This document shows positions 1-12,258 of a stretch of DNA of 64,000 nt, piece by piece (position 1 is the stretch's first letter; the number at the start of each line of letters is the position of its first letter). Position numbers and translations under genes: made by a program. Below the pieces are notes generated by a model, which was given only the letters and a program-made list of their open reading frames with translations, ran no database searches and was not told the DNA's origin. Origin of the DNA: Diphasiastrum complanatum (taxonomy: Eukaryota; Streptophyta; Lycopodiopsida; Lycopodiales; Lycopodiaceae); contig CM055109.1 in the NCBI GenBank assembly GCA_029204225.1, positions 43,277,054 to 43,341,053 of the forward strand, given 5' to 3'.

Positions 1-276
1 TCTAGAGATATAAATTTTTTTTTTTTTGGCTCTTTTTCCCTCCAAAATACAGATTGGTGTGTTTTTTGAGTTTTTTGGCTGGTTGGTTTGGGTTTCAAGC
101 CCTTAGAGGTTGTTCAGGGCCTCCTCTACCCTCTCACACCCCCTCCGCTAGCTGTGAACAGTCCAAACACAAAAAAAATATAGAAAACTAACTCTAACTC
201 CCACAAATCTACTTAAACTACTCTAAAAAACAAGAAAATAGCTAAAATGTAGCTAAACTAGTTAGTGGAAACCTAT

Positions 277-293
277 CCCCAGCAACGACGCCA
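277..293 (-). other. Primer-binding site, tRNA-Asp type
   Basis: The reverse complement reads TGGCGTCGTTGCTGGGG, two changes from the plant tRNA-Asp-type site TGGCGCCGTTGCCGGGG. It lies one base inside the LTR edge at 295, the expected place for minus-strand cDNA priming, and it fixes the element's direction. Confidence 0.75.
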
Positions 294-294
294 C

Positions 295-1113
295 TGTGGG
301 GTCGAAGACCTCTTGTAGTATATCCCTTCATCTGTCAACAAGGGTTAGATCACTGGATAGGTACCTAACTATGCATAGATGCTACTTTTCATTAATTTCC
401 TACTTTCTCCCTTAGCCTATTCACCACTATGCTACTCCTCTTTAACTCTACCCCTCTACAATAACATTCATCATGGTTTTGGTTGAAGAGAAGGAATGGA
501 GAAGAAGAGATTGAGAAGATAAGAGAAAGAGAGAGATAGAGAGTGAGGGTGGAGGTTAGCTCAAATGCTCCTTATGCTTGCTAATGGAAAAGCATTCAGT
601 ATGGCAACCAATAAACACGGAAATAGAAAGCAATGGAAAATACATTTAAGAGCATTAGCAAGTAGTGAATAGCAAATGAGGATGTTTCTCTTCCAAAAAT
701 GGTAGAGTTTCCTCCTTCTCATTAAGCATGAAAATAGTGTACAAATGGTGCCTTTTTATAAAATGGGGAAGGCCCTTGCCCCTCAATCTTATTGGCTAAT
801 ATTCACAATGATCCTATCCATTCATCTTGGACCCAACTTGATCCAAGGGTCCACAAAAAGTACATTAGAAATCACAAGATTCATGTGAGTCCCAATTTGG
901 ACTCAACTCTAAAAAGTGATCTCTAAGTTTAAAAATGACATTGGGCCTCTAGTTTTATTTTAATTCCAAGGCCCAAGTCAAGTTTATTTTATTTACAACT
1001 TTAATTGTGTGCTCATTGGGCCATGGGCTTATACACGTAGGATGCCATGCCCTCGCAACACATTTTATTGGAGGATTTTATTTATTTACACTTTGTTGGG
1101 AATACCCCCAACA
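295..1113 (-). repeat. 5' LTR (family 1, copy A)
   Basis: On the plus strand the LTR begins TGTGGGGTC and ends CCCCCAACA, so on the element strand it has TGTTGGGG...CCCCACA ends with the usual TG/CA termini. A TATAAAA-like box lies near 757-763 on the minus strand. Most of its length aligns with 14449-15225 (copy B), which shows this is a dispersed repeat. Confidence 0.8.
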
Positions 1114-1922
1114 AATGGGCAAGTGGCACAGATGCCCTTCAAAGGATGCTATCTGAGAGCAGGGCATATGAGGCTAATATGTCGAGTGAGGAGGAGTTTT
1201 TGGCTTTTCAAAAAAAGTATCCGCCACCTCCCATATATATTATTCCAGCTAACCAGCAATCCACCATTATTGCTGGTCACAATTTAGAAGCTGTTGGTAT
1301 GAGGCAAGCTGACGAGGAGGATTTGATAAGTACACATTCTCATGAAAATCATTTACTATCTAACGTGTAACTAATGATTGATCTGCTAGTTTGACGAACA
1401 CTTGATTATGTGTTGTAGGATATCGTTGAAGTTGATGCTTTTGCTAGCAGGCATGGAGGATTGAGAGAGAGACAAGGTGGGAGACAGAAGGATGCCTCAT
1501 TGGCTCATTATTTGAAACATTTTGTAAATAACAAAATTTGTATTCTTCATGAAAGGTTTTTTGTGAATGCGGGAACCTTAATCATGGCCATCAAGGCCCT
1601 ATCTTATTTTGCCCAAGGGCATAAATATCCAAAAAATACATATAGGATCATTTTTGTCAAAAGAGATGTTGCTCTTAAAGTGTTCAATTACGTGTCAGAA
1701 AATGTTTCTATGAGATCATCTGCTCTGGCAATTCTATCAGGATATATAGATATGAGCAAAAGGCGATCCACTCGATTTTTGGATCCATTTGATAGGAAAA
1801 AGTTTATGACTACACAGCAAAAATTGTCCTTAGAGACAATGAAACAAAATGATTGTACTCTTTTCCATTTAATGTATGTGAAATTTGAGAATTTTTTATC
1901 ACACGTGTTTGATCTTTATTGA
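1114..1922 (+). pseudogene. Second gene of the two-gene unit, copy 1 (unknown function, 5'-truncated)
   Basis: Two exons are visible, about 1114-1334 and 1420-1922, joined by an intron with a GTACAC donor near 1335 and a TTGTAG acceptor just before 1420. Both exons have protein-level counterparts in 59122-59946 on the other strand. Shared features are a SEEEFL motif, a GHN segment, an HYLK-F-NN motif and a stretch MAIKALS followed by a basic, aromatic C-terminus. The upstream part corresponding to 59943-60634 is missing, cut by the LTR at 1113. The gene converges on the transposase-like gene, with 89 bp between stop codons. I recognise no domain. The conserved pairing with a transposase-like gene suggests an accessory protein, which is inference. 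Confidence 0.6.
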
Positions 1923-2011
1923 ATGCCATCAATCTAATTTTGGCTTATAAATTTACATGCTTTTTTGAATCTTTGATATTCAGTTGATCTTGTTGTGTAT
2001 CGAACTTGAGC

Positions 2012-4617
2012 TCATCTATAAAACCATTGGAATAGCTGAATAATGTAACTATTTTTTGAGGATGTTCCACCATGTTGTGTATTTCGATGAAATGCTGCTC
2101 TTGCCTGCCAATGTGATTTCTCCATTCCTTGTGAGGACAATATACTCAAACTGCCATACTTTTTTGCAAAAAATGATGCATGATGCCTTAGTATGTGCTG
2201 CAATATCAAAGATTCATGCATTGGTTAGAATCTATCAAACAAGTTATACTAAAATTATAAAATTGTAAGACACTATTCAAATGTATCTTACCATGTAGTG
2301 GGTGATGTGATCTGAGCCCCAAGCCACCCGAACTGCATCTACAACCTCTATTGTTGTTTTCTCCAAAAGGAGTGCATCTGCAAATGAAATTGTGTCTTTT
2401 CTAAGCACTTCAATCATATTATCGAGCTGTTTCCAAACTTCAACCTTCTTTACCCTTGTTGTTCCTTTATCTTCAAAGTCTTCTGTTGCAGAAATAACAT
2501 CTTTCCAAATCGAGTATTGGATCTTAGACGACTCTTTAGAATGATTTGATAAAAATCGACGAGCTTTGACTCCTCCTATGCTAGGTTTATTGGGTACGTT
2601 TTCTGTCTTTTCTGAAAGCTTTTCATCTTTTTGTATTTTAACATGGCCTTTATGAAGGCCTGCTTTTGACAACACTTCCTCTAATCGAGCGATTGCTTGT
2701 TTAGTGCGCCCGACCCAATCATGATGACTCTAGCTTAATATTCTATGCAAACAAGATATGAAAATATATTAATTTCTCTATGATCCTCATCTCTCTATGA
2801 AGTGTGCAAATATGCACATTTTGTAAAGGGATTGGTAGTACTGGTTTCTAGTTGGAATCTTCAATATCTCTTGAAACTCTTGTGTTCCTTGAAATGTCAT
2901 TTGATGATTTCATACAATATAGACATGGATGTTTCGAATTTGCTCCATGAGATACATTGAACATACATTTCAATGACTTCAAGTCTCCAGCTAAATGCCA
3001 TTCGACCAAAAATTCACCTCTTTCAGGAACACTAAGTACTTTGCCATTCATATGATCCTTTATGATATCTGGATAACTTGTTCTGCTAAAAATCCAGGAA
3101 AGAAAATTGTGATCCTCCTTGATAACATGTTCAACATATGGAATAACAAGTTTTTATGTATTCAAAACAATCACCAAAAGAAATTGCACATGAATAACTG
3201 TCATTTTTTACCTGAAAACATGCTAGCCACCATATGTTGTTTTCTGATTGGACACTGAAGTTGAGATCCCTTGAGTTTGTTGCATTGCTCAATGCTCCAT
3301 TCATGAGGGTAATACTTACTCTTTCCAACTTTTGTCCTTTTATATCTTTCGATTCATCTAGCTTGACCACCAAAATAAGTTTGCTCATACTAACACTTGT
3401 AATATTATAGAATTTCACTATAAATCTCAATAAATGATTCAAATCCACAAATAAGTTGCTGGTAGAATTATATGACAAATTTTTAGACTTTGAATTGTAA
3501 ATCTCGTTGAAGGGATTCCGATGACATTTTGCATACCCTTATTCAATACATCTCTCTCCAATCTTATCTGAAAAGGACGAGGAATGGGAAATTTTCTTAC
3601 ATGCAATTGTCCAAAAGCCTCTTTAATAATTTTAAATATACTGGCATATGCCTCCCTGCTAATACCTGAGAAATCACATGCTCCCTGAATTAACGTTCGG
3701 TCAATAACCTTACTGACCTCGTTCATCAAAGCCTCATTGACCTTGGACTTGATTCGAGAATACCGATTATTGTCCAATAAATACTTTGTGGACTTGGTTG
3801 TCAATACCGAACTTAGTCATTTTTTGATCAGGTCATTGTCCTTCAGATGCTCAGTTGCAACCAATGTTGATCTACAAATGATTATGAAAATCAAGAAACC
3901 CAAATAGGACACATAATAAATGTCATGCTACTTCACAAAACTAAGATAAAACTGATTCAAATCAAATCCTTACTTGAATGCTTGAATCTTTTTTCTCCGT
4001 TGGCCTCCATTTAGCGAAAGCTCATCAATGTCCTTCCGAATTTTTTTTCGCTTGTTTCTTTTTAATTTCTTATCTAGTATGCAAGTTTTTTCTTTTAACT
4101 GGTCATTTGATATACGTAATGTCTGAACAACTTGTCGGAATTGATCATTACTTGCATTCAAATTTAAGATAATATTATGTAAACGTGCATTATCTTCTTT
4201 TGTTTGTAATAATGTGGCCTCTTTTTCTCTATAGCTAGCAAGCAAACCATTTAACATACATTCTAAACTTTGTATTTTCTGAACCGCGTTTGCAACACCA
4301 TAAGTCATCAATCTTTCACAATAACCCAGTAAATCATTTTCTTAGTCACACAAAAACTTTACTAGTTGTGTGATGGATTGGAATTGTGGAGCTTGCATCG
4401 AGCTTGGATCCAATGGATACAAACTTCCGTCAATCCACAAATCGTAATTTTTTCTTTGGTTGATTCTGTGAGCGATCATATCAAGTGGAGAAAGTGTGGA
4501 TTCTTTCACTACTCCTCTTTTAGCTATTAGAGCATTCTCGGCAGGGAGAACAATGTGTAGATGAAACTGAGACATCTCCGCAAACATCAGCTGACAGACC
4601 AAAAAGAAAATAGACAC
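2012..4617 (-). pseudogene. DDE-transposase-like gene, copy 1
   Basis: A split gene. Exon 1 (4617-3974) has an N-terminal domain with a DLW...LYPLDP motif, then a coiled coil and a Lys/Arg-rich stretch (about 3990-4060) that may be a nuclear signal. Exon 2 starts at 3871. Downstream come an Asp in VVKLDESK (about 3365), an Asp in EWHLAGDLK followed about 20 residues later by CLYC (about 2910-3000), a long helical region (2277-2675) and a Glu in QGMEKSHWQ in the last exon (2197-2012). An Asp, then Asp with a CxxC zinc pair, then Glu recalls RAG1/Transib-type RNase H-fold transposases, but the assignment is inference. Defects: TGA at 3817-3819 and a frameshift near 3475. Copy 2 at 51181-59061 shares introns and motifs. 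Confidence 0.6.
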
Positions 4618-4900
4618 TAACTATTCTTCATCCATGGCGTACCTGAGATTCTATGTTTATTTTCTCTCTAGTTAAAACAAGGGACACAATCTCATTTTCA
4701 AATTTGAAAAAGTTAGTTAATGAGCGTCATAGGTTCTTGAAGTCGCAGTTGCATGCATCATAATCGTGTCCTGTTAACTACACATTACTAGTAAGGTTAA
4801 GCTAAACTGGACCTGAAAGTCCGTCGGAGTTTTAAAATCCGACATTTTTTTTGTCCTACGTGGCATTTCTTAGACGGCCCTTTTGATGTTTGTAACTCCT
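4618..4900. other. Non-coding stretch upstream of the transposase-like gene
   Basis: No open frame of note. It separates the first exon of the transposase-like gene from the truncated end of the copia remnant. It should hold the promoter and possibly the terminus of the two-gene unit, but I could not align it with the corresponding region upstream of copy 2 (50810-51180), so no terminal repeat can be claimed. Confidence 0.4.
4823..4843. repeat. Near-perfect palindrome
   Basis: Arms GTCGGA(G)TTTT and AAAATCCGAC pair perfectly apart from one unpaired G. It lies about 200 bp upstream of the transposase-like gene and about 60 bp from the broken copia end. It could be a subterminal or terminal motif of a DNA element, or chance. 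Confidence 0.4.
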
Positions 4901-7740
4901 CTAATGGCAGATATCAGGACGTGTAGTCATTAGATATATCAAACTCCCAACTAGCTGACAAAATAAAGTAGCGTCAACCTGTGCACTATCATCAACACGA
5001 GACAATTTCTTACCAGCTTTGCAAGGAGTGATGGAAGGTTTGCACTCTATCATGCAAAATATCTCTAATATCTCGCACACATACTTGCTTTGACATAGCT
5101 TGATATCATTGCCATTTTGCCATACTTTAACACCCAAGCAATAGTGCATAAGATCTAAATTTGTCATCTCAAATTGCTTGCACAAGTTGGCTTTGATAGA
5201 ATGAATGAGATTGTCATCATTTCCCGTGATAATAATATCATCAACATAAAGTACAATCAAGGCAATGCTATTTTCATTTATAAGAACATAAAGATTTGGA
5301 TCTGAATTTGTCCTTACAAACTCATGAGAAAGAAAGTAATGGTCATTTTGTCCATACCATGTAGGTGGCGCTTGCTTAAGGCCATAAAGTGCCTTGCGTA
5401 GCTTGCACACCTTATGTTCTTGTCCCTTTGCCATAAAGCCCTATGCTTGGACCATGTAAACTTCTTCCTCTAAGTCACCATTCAAAAATGCAGACTTCAC
5501 ATCCATTTGATGGATCTTTTACCCAAAATGAGATGCTAAGGTGATGATAAGGTGTAGTGTAGTCCACTTAGCCACTGAAGCAAATGTCTATTCACAGTCA
5601 ATTCCTTTGTTTTGCTCATAGCCCTTCACTACTAGGCATGCCTTATGCTTTGCTATCGTGCCATCCGCATAAAACTTTGTTCTTAACACCTATTTGTTGT
5701 CAATGGGTTTCTTTCCAAGTGGTAGATCAACTAACTCCCATGTACCATGCATGTGGATGGATTCCATCTCTTCTTCCATTGCCCTTTGTCACTCTTTGTG
5801 ATCCTTGGCCTCATCAAAGGTTGATGGCTCTCGACACTTCAAAATGTCACTCATTAGGACATAGTTCGCATGATAGCGATCAGGAGACTTCCTTTCCTGC
5901 GTTGATCTTCTCACTTCTTCTTGTGTGCTAGATCCTGGTTGATTTAACTTTGCATCCTTCGTGATCTTTTTGTACCATTTTGGTATCTTAGACTCAAGTG
6001 ATACACTTTGTGGAGAGTATGTGTCCCAAGGAGTGTCCAAGTAATGTCTCTTACTTCCAACCGGTTTCTCCTTTGTTTCTCCTATTGGCAAGTACCTTCC
6101 CCTAGGCTCTTGGATAGGTGGTGTCCTCTCATACTCACCTTCTCGACCTTCGTCTTCTTGTGCATCATCCTGTGGAGCATCTTCTTCATCTTCTTCTTCC
6201 AAGATTGTGGGAAGTCTCTTGATGCTTTCATCAGCTGCATGGTCTTTATCTTCATATATGCGTCTCATCAAAGATTACATCTTTACTTATGTTAATGTTG
6301 TTCATTACAAGATCAAGACATTCCCATAACACATCCTTCACATATGGTGTGATGATCATCCTGTAGAGCTGGTAATCTTGTTACCATCTTCAGCGTCACC
6401 ATCAATCTTAAGCTCTCATAGTTTAAGTGACCAAGTCTCTTGTGCCACAACTCAAATTGTAATGTTGTTGAGGTAGCCAAACCATATTCACCTGGTTTTG
6501 CAGCATCCAACTTATAAAGGCCACAATTACTATCCCAATAACCTTTCGCTACCACCTTATTGTTGTGGTCCATATTCTTCATTAGGCATCCATCCTTGAC
6601 AAATTCAACCTTGAGATGTTGATTTGCCATCACACCAATAGAAATCAAACTCTTTTTGAGTCCAGAAACATAATGCACGCTAGGGATATTCTTTATCTTA
6701 CCATCAAAAAACTGCACAGGTACATTGCCAACACCCTGTATTTGGCATTCCTCCCCATTGGCTTGTGTAACCTTGTCCCCATCATGGATTGGCGAGAATT
6801 TCTCAAACCAATCGTGTTTTCTAGTCATATGCCTTGTGGTGCCTGAATCTATGAACCATCTAGCACCATCATCAACCTAGGATGCCAATGTCGATGAGAA
6901 GACACTTGTCTTGTCATCTTTTCCATCATCTTCGGAAATGCTGCCTTGTTGCTTCACTTTTTCCGCCTTTATGTCCACTTTCTTCTTGTAACCAATGACC
7001 TGGTTTGTGGAAATAGTAACATTTGCTCTTCTTCTTCCTTTTTGCCTTCGATGATGACTCTCCCTAGTCATCATCATCCTTGGATTTCTTAGGAATCCTC
7101 TTCCACCCTTTCTGCTTGCCTTTAGCAAGCCATGCTTGATCATCCTGTGGGGTTTGCCTTGACTTCACCACCTCTCGATGTTGCTCCTCCTACAACATGA
7201 TCCCGTGCAAGTCTTCGAAAGTAGGCAATCTCTCCCTCGAAGCAATGCCACTCACAAACATTTGTAGGCTTTCAGAAATGCCACTCATAGTGTATGCACC
7301 AATTCACCATCCCTGATTGGTTCTCCAATTGCCACAAGTTGATCTCTCAGCTCCTTTATCTTGGTGAAGAAAGTTCCCACCGATTTGTCTTCTTCCATCC
7401 TAATTGTGTTCAATCTCGACTTCAACAACATGGCTCGAGCTGGATTGCAAGTTTTAAATTGTGTGATCACATGGTCTTTCACTAAAGGGTTCATCAAGGA
7501 CAATGCTCTCTGCGTCTTTTTATCAAAGGCCCTCATGTCACCTGGAGTAGTATTAGGCCGGACTTCAATGCTTGCAACAATGTCCCTTTAATACTCCTTC
7601 TCCATCAAAATGCTCTTCTTTTTGAATTTTCAGATGTTGTAGTTAGATGCCCCATCAAGTTTGCTTGCATCGCCCAAAATTGCTTCATTGATGTTTGTCA
7701 TTTCCAAAGTACTTGAATCTCCACCTGTAGGCTATAAAGT
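4901..7740 (-). pseudogene. Decayed Ty1/copia gag-pol remnant
   Basis: Read right to left. Gag starts near 7701, and a UBN2-like gag segment ends with an RxRLNTIRMEED stretch (7285-7536). A basic gag tail follows (6877-7143), then the protease C-terminal side and GAG-pre-integrase with a HKRLGHLNYESL motif and CEGC (6313-6828). The integrase core is missing: the frame jumps from CEGC to the linker upstream of RT (5789-6271). RT continues with ALYGLKQAP, YVDDIIITGND and LVGSLIYLMTTRPD (4901-5434) and stops there, so RNase H is lost. Several in-frame stops are visible. The element is therefore internally deleted, 3'-truncated and dead. Confidence 0.85.
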
Positions 7741-9200
7741 GTATGCCGAAGCCAACCATGATGTCAGAAATAAAAAATAATGACTTGCAATTTTTGGCTT
7801 ACTAGGCCACCCGCCACTTTTCTACCAAATTGAAAGCCAAATCGGCGTCGCCTTTTGAAATGCTCCTTGTCACCAACTCTCAACTATGTGCCCAATGGAA
7901 TGGTGAAATCACTTTTGGCATGCTCCAAACACTTTTTCCGTGGCAATCACTCTGTTTTGATGTACTGTACTTGCAGATACAGTCAGGGTGCCCTTCATTT
8001 GGAGGCTATAGCCTTTCGTTTGGCCCAAATAGGCTAAACGAGGTGAAAATAGAGGCACTTTTAGTTTTTGAACTATCTTTTCACCTTGAAAAGACTTCAC
8101 TCTTCACAAAAGTCAGGACCCAACTCCTATTTCAAATTTGAAAATTTTTAAAGAAGTTGAAGGCCCAAGTTTACTTCAATCCCTTGCAATTGAAGTTTAT
8201 GATGGATTTAAGGAAATCCAGTGGTTGTGGAAAATCCAATGGCCCACGTTGCTCTCTGAGCTCACAATCCCAGCCATTGATCCTTTGAAGATCAGATCTT
8301 GCGTCAGCAAAAAAATTTGTGCGCCCAAGCTTGCACTTCCATGCACTAGCCTCTTCTATGCACCAAAGCCCCACTTCTAGTCAACGCGCGCGAGCCTCCA
8401 ACACGACCTTCTCAAGGTCCTGGCTATGGAGATTGCAAAGGGTTTTAAAAGCCCACGACCTACAACACAAATTCTCACCTACAACTCTCCACGGCAGCCA
8501 ACAGCTGTCTGTAGCCAGATTACACCTACTAGGCCGCCCCTCCACAAGTTTTCACAGATTTGAAAAACATTGTGAATGGAGAAAGATCATTAATTTTCCT
8601 GGGCTTCTTGAACTTCTTGGGCTATGCTTAGGTTTTCTCTGAGCTACTTTTTGCAACCTTGTACTGCACTAAGGTCGCCCTATTGTAAGCTATCCACAAC
8701 TCTAGACGATTCCTGGAAGGATCAAGTATTGAGTGCATAGAAGATGCAAAAGCAAAGCTATCCTACGGAGTTTCAGACTTCTATTTAGCTTCCTTGTCCA
8801 CAATACAATTCTGAACAATTTCTTCGAATTTCCGCAACTCGATTTTGTGCTACCCACAGCTTCCAAAAAGCTTTTCCGTTAGCTCAAATCATTATGAATT
8901 CGAAATTCTCCGTCCTTGTCCGGTGATCACGGCCACCAAGGGCCCTGATACCAAGTTGACATTACGCTATAAAAACGATCAATTCAATTACCATAGCACA
9001 CCATCAAGTGCTTCAAGACAAGACAAGATGAAATTGCTCTCACACAACTATTTATACACAATACTTAGCAAGTACAAAGATAAAAGTGCTTAAGAGCACT
9101 CAAAGGGCTCGTAAAAGAAAGACGGCATGATAATTCTAGAACTGGGCACACGTGGTACCATCAAAATCAGAAAGCAGTGTATAAGTTGATCATTGACTAT
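7741..9200 (-). other. Leader, PBS and partial 5' LTR of the decayed copia element
   Basis: Between the gag start and the primer-binding site lies an unusually long leader (7741-8941) with no convincing gene. Its short ORFs have no family features. The reverse complement of 8942-8953 reads TGGTATCAGGGC, an initiator-tRNA-Met-type site. The LTR starts at 8957 (TGACATTACGC) and can be followed to roughly 9200, where the satellite array begins, so the LTR is truncated or interrupted. Confidence 0.55.
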
Positions 9201-11370
9201 CCATCCATTCATGCGTAAATTTACCTACTTGCGTTATGCATGGCATATTATACCTATTGAGATATTCTAAACTGTCGGATTCAACATTAATACATATCAT
9301 CGACGTGCATTAAACAATATATGACACACTTATATCAATTTAAAGGCATGCTATACTATGATATCCATCTTACAACTTTTATTTGCCCACTCATCTACAC
9401 ATAAAACCATAAAACTTCACAAAAAATGTAATTTTTGGCATAAATGACGGCTTCTGAAAAAATGACATATAAACCAAAATAAATAATGGTTTTCTAGGCC
9501 GTCATTTATTCCATTTTTTGCATGAATTCATATTTAAGTCTATGTATCACATATTTTTAACAGCGTAGGCAGTAATCATGTGTAAATTTACCTACTTGGG
9601 TTATGCATGGGATATTATACCTATCGACATGTTCTAAACTGTCGGATTTAACACTAATACATCTCATCGACATATATCAAACAATATATGACACACTTAT
9701 CTCGATTTAAAGGCATGTTATACTATCATATCCATCTAAGTTATTTTTTTTTGCCCACTTATCTACACATGAAGCCATAAAACTTTAAAAAAACATAATT
9801 TTGACATGAATACTGTCATATAAACAAGAATAAATGACGGTTTTTCTAATTTGTCATTTATTCCATTTTTTGCGTGAATTGATATATAAGTCTATTTATC
9901 TCATATATTTATCATAATAGGCAGTAATCCATTTATTCATGTGTAAATTTACTTAATTGGGTTATGCATGGGATATTATACCTATCGACATGTTCTAAAC
10001 TATCGGATTCAACACTAATACATATTATCGACGTGTATCAAACAATATATGACACACTTATATCAATTTTAAAGGCATGTTATACTATCACAAATTTTAT
10101 TTGCCCACTTATCTACACATGAAGTTATAAAACTTCAAAAAAATGTAATTTTTGGTAGAAATGAAGGCTTCTAGCTAAAAAACTATCATATAAACTAGAA
10201 TAAATGACGGTTTTCGAGGCCATTGTTTATTCCATTTTTTTGCATGAATTGATATTTATGTATATGTATCACATATGCTTATCATAATAGGTAGTATTCC
10301 ATCCATTCATGTATAAATTTACCTACTTGGATAATACATGGTATATTATACCTATCGATGTGTTCTATATTGTCGGTTCAAGACCAATACATATCATCGA
10401 TGTGTATCAAACAATATATAAAATACTTATATCAGTTTAAAGGCACGTTATACTATAATATTCATCTAACAACTTTTATTTGCCCACTTATCTACACATG
10501 AAGCCATACAATATCAAAAAATTTTAATTTTTGGCATAAATGAAGCTTCAAAAAACTGTCATATAAACCAGAATAAATGATGGTCTTCTAGGCCATCATT
10601 TATTCCATTTTTTGGATGAATTGATATTTAAGTCTTGTGTCAAATATACTTATCATAATAGGCAGTAATCCATCCATTCATGTGTAAATTTACCTACTTG
10701 GGTTATACATGGGATATTATACCTACCGACATGTTCTGAACTGTCGAGTTGAATACTAATACATATCATTGACGTGTATCAAACAATATATGACATACTT
10801 ATATCAATATAAAGGCATGTTATACTATCATTTCCATCTAACAACTTTTATTTGCCCACTTATCTACACATGATGCTTTAAAACTTCAAGAAAATGTAAT
10901 TTTTGGCATAAATGATGGCTTCTAAAATCTATCATATAAACCAGAATAAATGACGGTTTTCGAGACCGTCATTTATTCCATTTTTTTGCATGAATTGATA
11001 TTTAAGTCATCTAAACTTGAAACCACAAAACTTAAAAAAAAAAATACAATTTTTGGCATAAATGACGGCTTTTGAAAAACTATCATATAAACCAAAATAA
11101 ATAACGATTTTCTAGTCCGTCATTCATTTCATTTTGGCATGAATTCATATTTAAGTCTATGTATCACATATATTTATCATAATATTCAATAATCCATCCA
11201 TTCATATGTAAATTATCGACTCGGGTTATACATGGTATATTATACCTATCGACGTGTTGTATATTGTCGGATTCAACACTAATACATATCAGCGACGTGT
11301 ATCAAACAATACATGACACACTTATATCGATTTAAAGGCATGTTATAGTATCATATCCATCTAACTACTA
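9201..11370. repeat. Satellite array, about 365 bp units
   Basis: Head-to-tail units begin near 9201, 9569, 9929, 10288, 10661 and 11190. The fifth is followed by an extra internally deleted partial unit (about 10990-11190). Each opens with a segment like CCATTCATGTGTAAATTTAC, continues through GATATTATACCTATCGAC and CAAACAATATATGACACAC, and holds an inverted repeat of the type AATAAATGACGG...CCGTCATTTATT. Copies differ by scattered substitutions and small indels, so the array is not recent. No coding content. Confidence 0.85.
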
Positions 11371-11990
11371 TCAAGTTCTCATTGTCATCGCATTGTTATA
11401 AACACCACCACTTGGGTTATGTTGACTGATCTGGTAAACTTGTTGATCATCATAATCATCAAAATATGTTTTATTATGTTTCAGATAGTCTCCATATGAC
11501 ACTTTTTCACACTGATTGGATTCTCCATCACTGTGCTCATAATATTGATCTTCAAAATCATAGTTAGATTGATCTTTGTATTCAGAGTCACTGTCATCTA
11601 TGTATTTGATAAGCAATTTAAATGCTCTTTTCTCCACCCACTTAAAACTCAGAGTTCTATGATGAGTGAAATTGAAAATGAAAAAAACTTGTAGACCATG
11701 TAAAATTGAGCAGTTTTTCTTTTTACTGCATCGAATTCTGAGCTCAAACAGAGATGATATAAAGATTTGAAAATATGTAATAATATACAAAGATTTCAAC
11801 TTTGAAGGAGGGGTATTTAACATGAAGACTTAATTGAAAAGTTGTAATTACAACATTCCGATAACTTATCAATGTCAGGCTCATCATTCTGATCACTTTC
11901 CATTTTTACTGCACTAGAATCCGAACTCACACTATAAAATTATGAATTTTCAAAGAAGTAGAAAGAAATGAAATAAACAACTTAGAATGG
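11371..11990 (-). other. Possible exon debris with an acidic C-terminus
   Basis: One open frame (11823-11371) encodes an acidic, Tyr/Asp-rich stretch with YIDDSDSEY and EDQYYEHSDGE before its stop, next to the satellite. A second short piece at about 11870-11940 resembles part of the first (both contain a stretch like SS-F/S-AVK), which suggests a local duplication. No known domain is visible. It may be a fragment of a real gene or chance. Confidence 0.25.
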
Positions 11991-12258
11991 GGGTAAAGAA
12001 AAACCCAAATTGAATTCTATTAATTTTTTTGGAATTTATTAATGTTGGAGTGCCCTTTGAAAAACTTGTGTGAGAACTGTAAAATATAAAAAATTAAAAA
12101 TTTGACGTTAAATTTTTTTTGGTGGTGACTTTCTCCATCTTTCATGTGCTCATCGAAGAAATAAATCTTGATGTATATAAAATAAACAATAATAAACAAA
12201 AACTTGTTATGCACACGGGCTGGAGAGAGAGATGTTGGAGACTGCAAGCAACCAAAGA
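11991..12258. other. AT-rich sequence, nothing recognised
   Basis: Non-coding AT-rich sequence between the possible exon debris and the repeated-motif cluster. No repeat, promoter or gene can be supported. Confidence 0.4.

Larger units (their letters stand above)
1..1113 (-). mobile_element. 5' end of a tRNA-Asp-primed LTR retrotransposon
   Basis: The element runs right to left. Its 5' LTR is 295-1113, its primer-binding site is 277-293, and its interior leaves the window at position 1. The interior part (1-276) is non-coding leader with no open frame. The right edge of the LTR abuts coding sequence of the unit at 1114, so the element appears to have inserted into, or recombined with, that gene. 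The other LTR and the polyprotein are outside the window, so gypsy versus copia cannot be decided; tRNA-Asp priming is common among plant Ty3/gypsy elements, which is the likelier reading. Confidence 0.7.

Noticed and set aside
9201-11370. CRISPR-like array
   Set aside because: Units are about 365 bp and related along their whole length, with no short-repeat/unique-spacer pattern; a satellite array.
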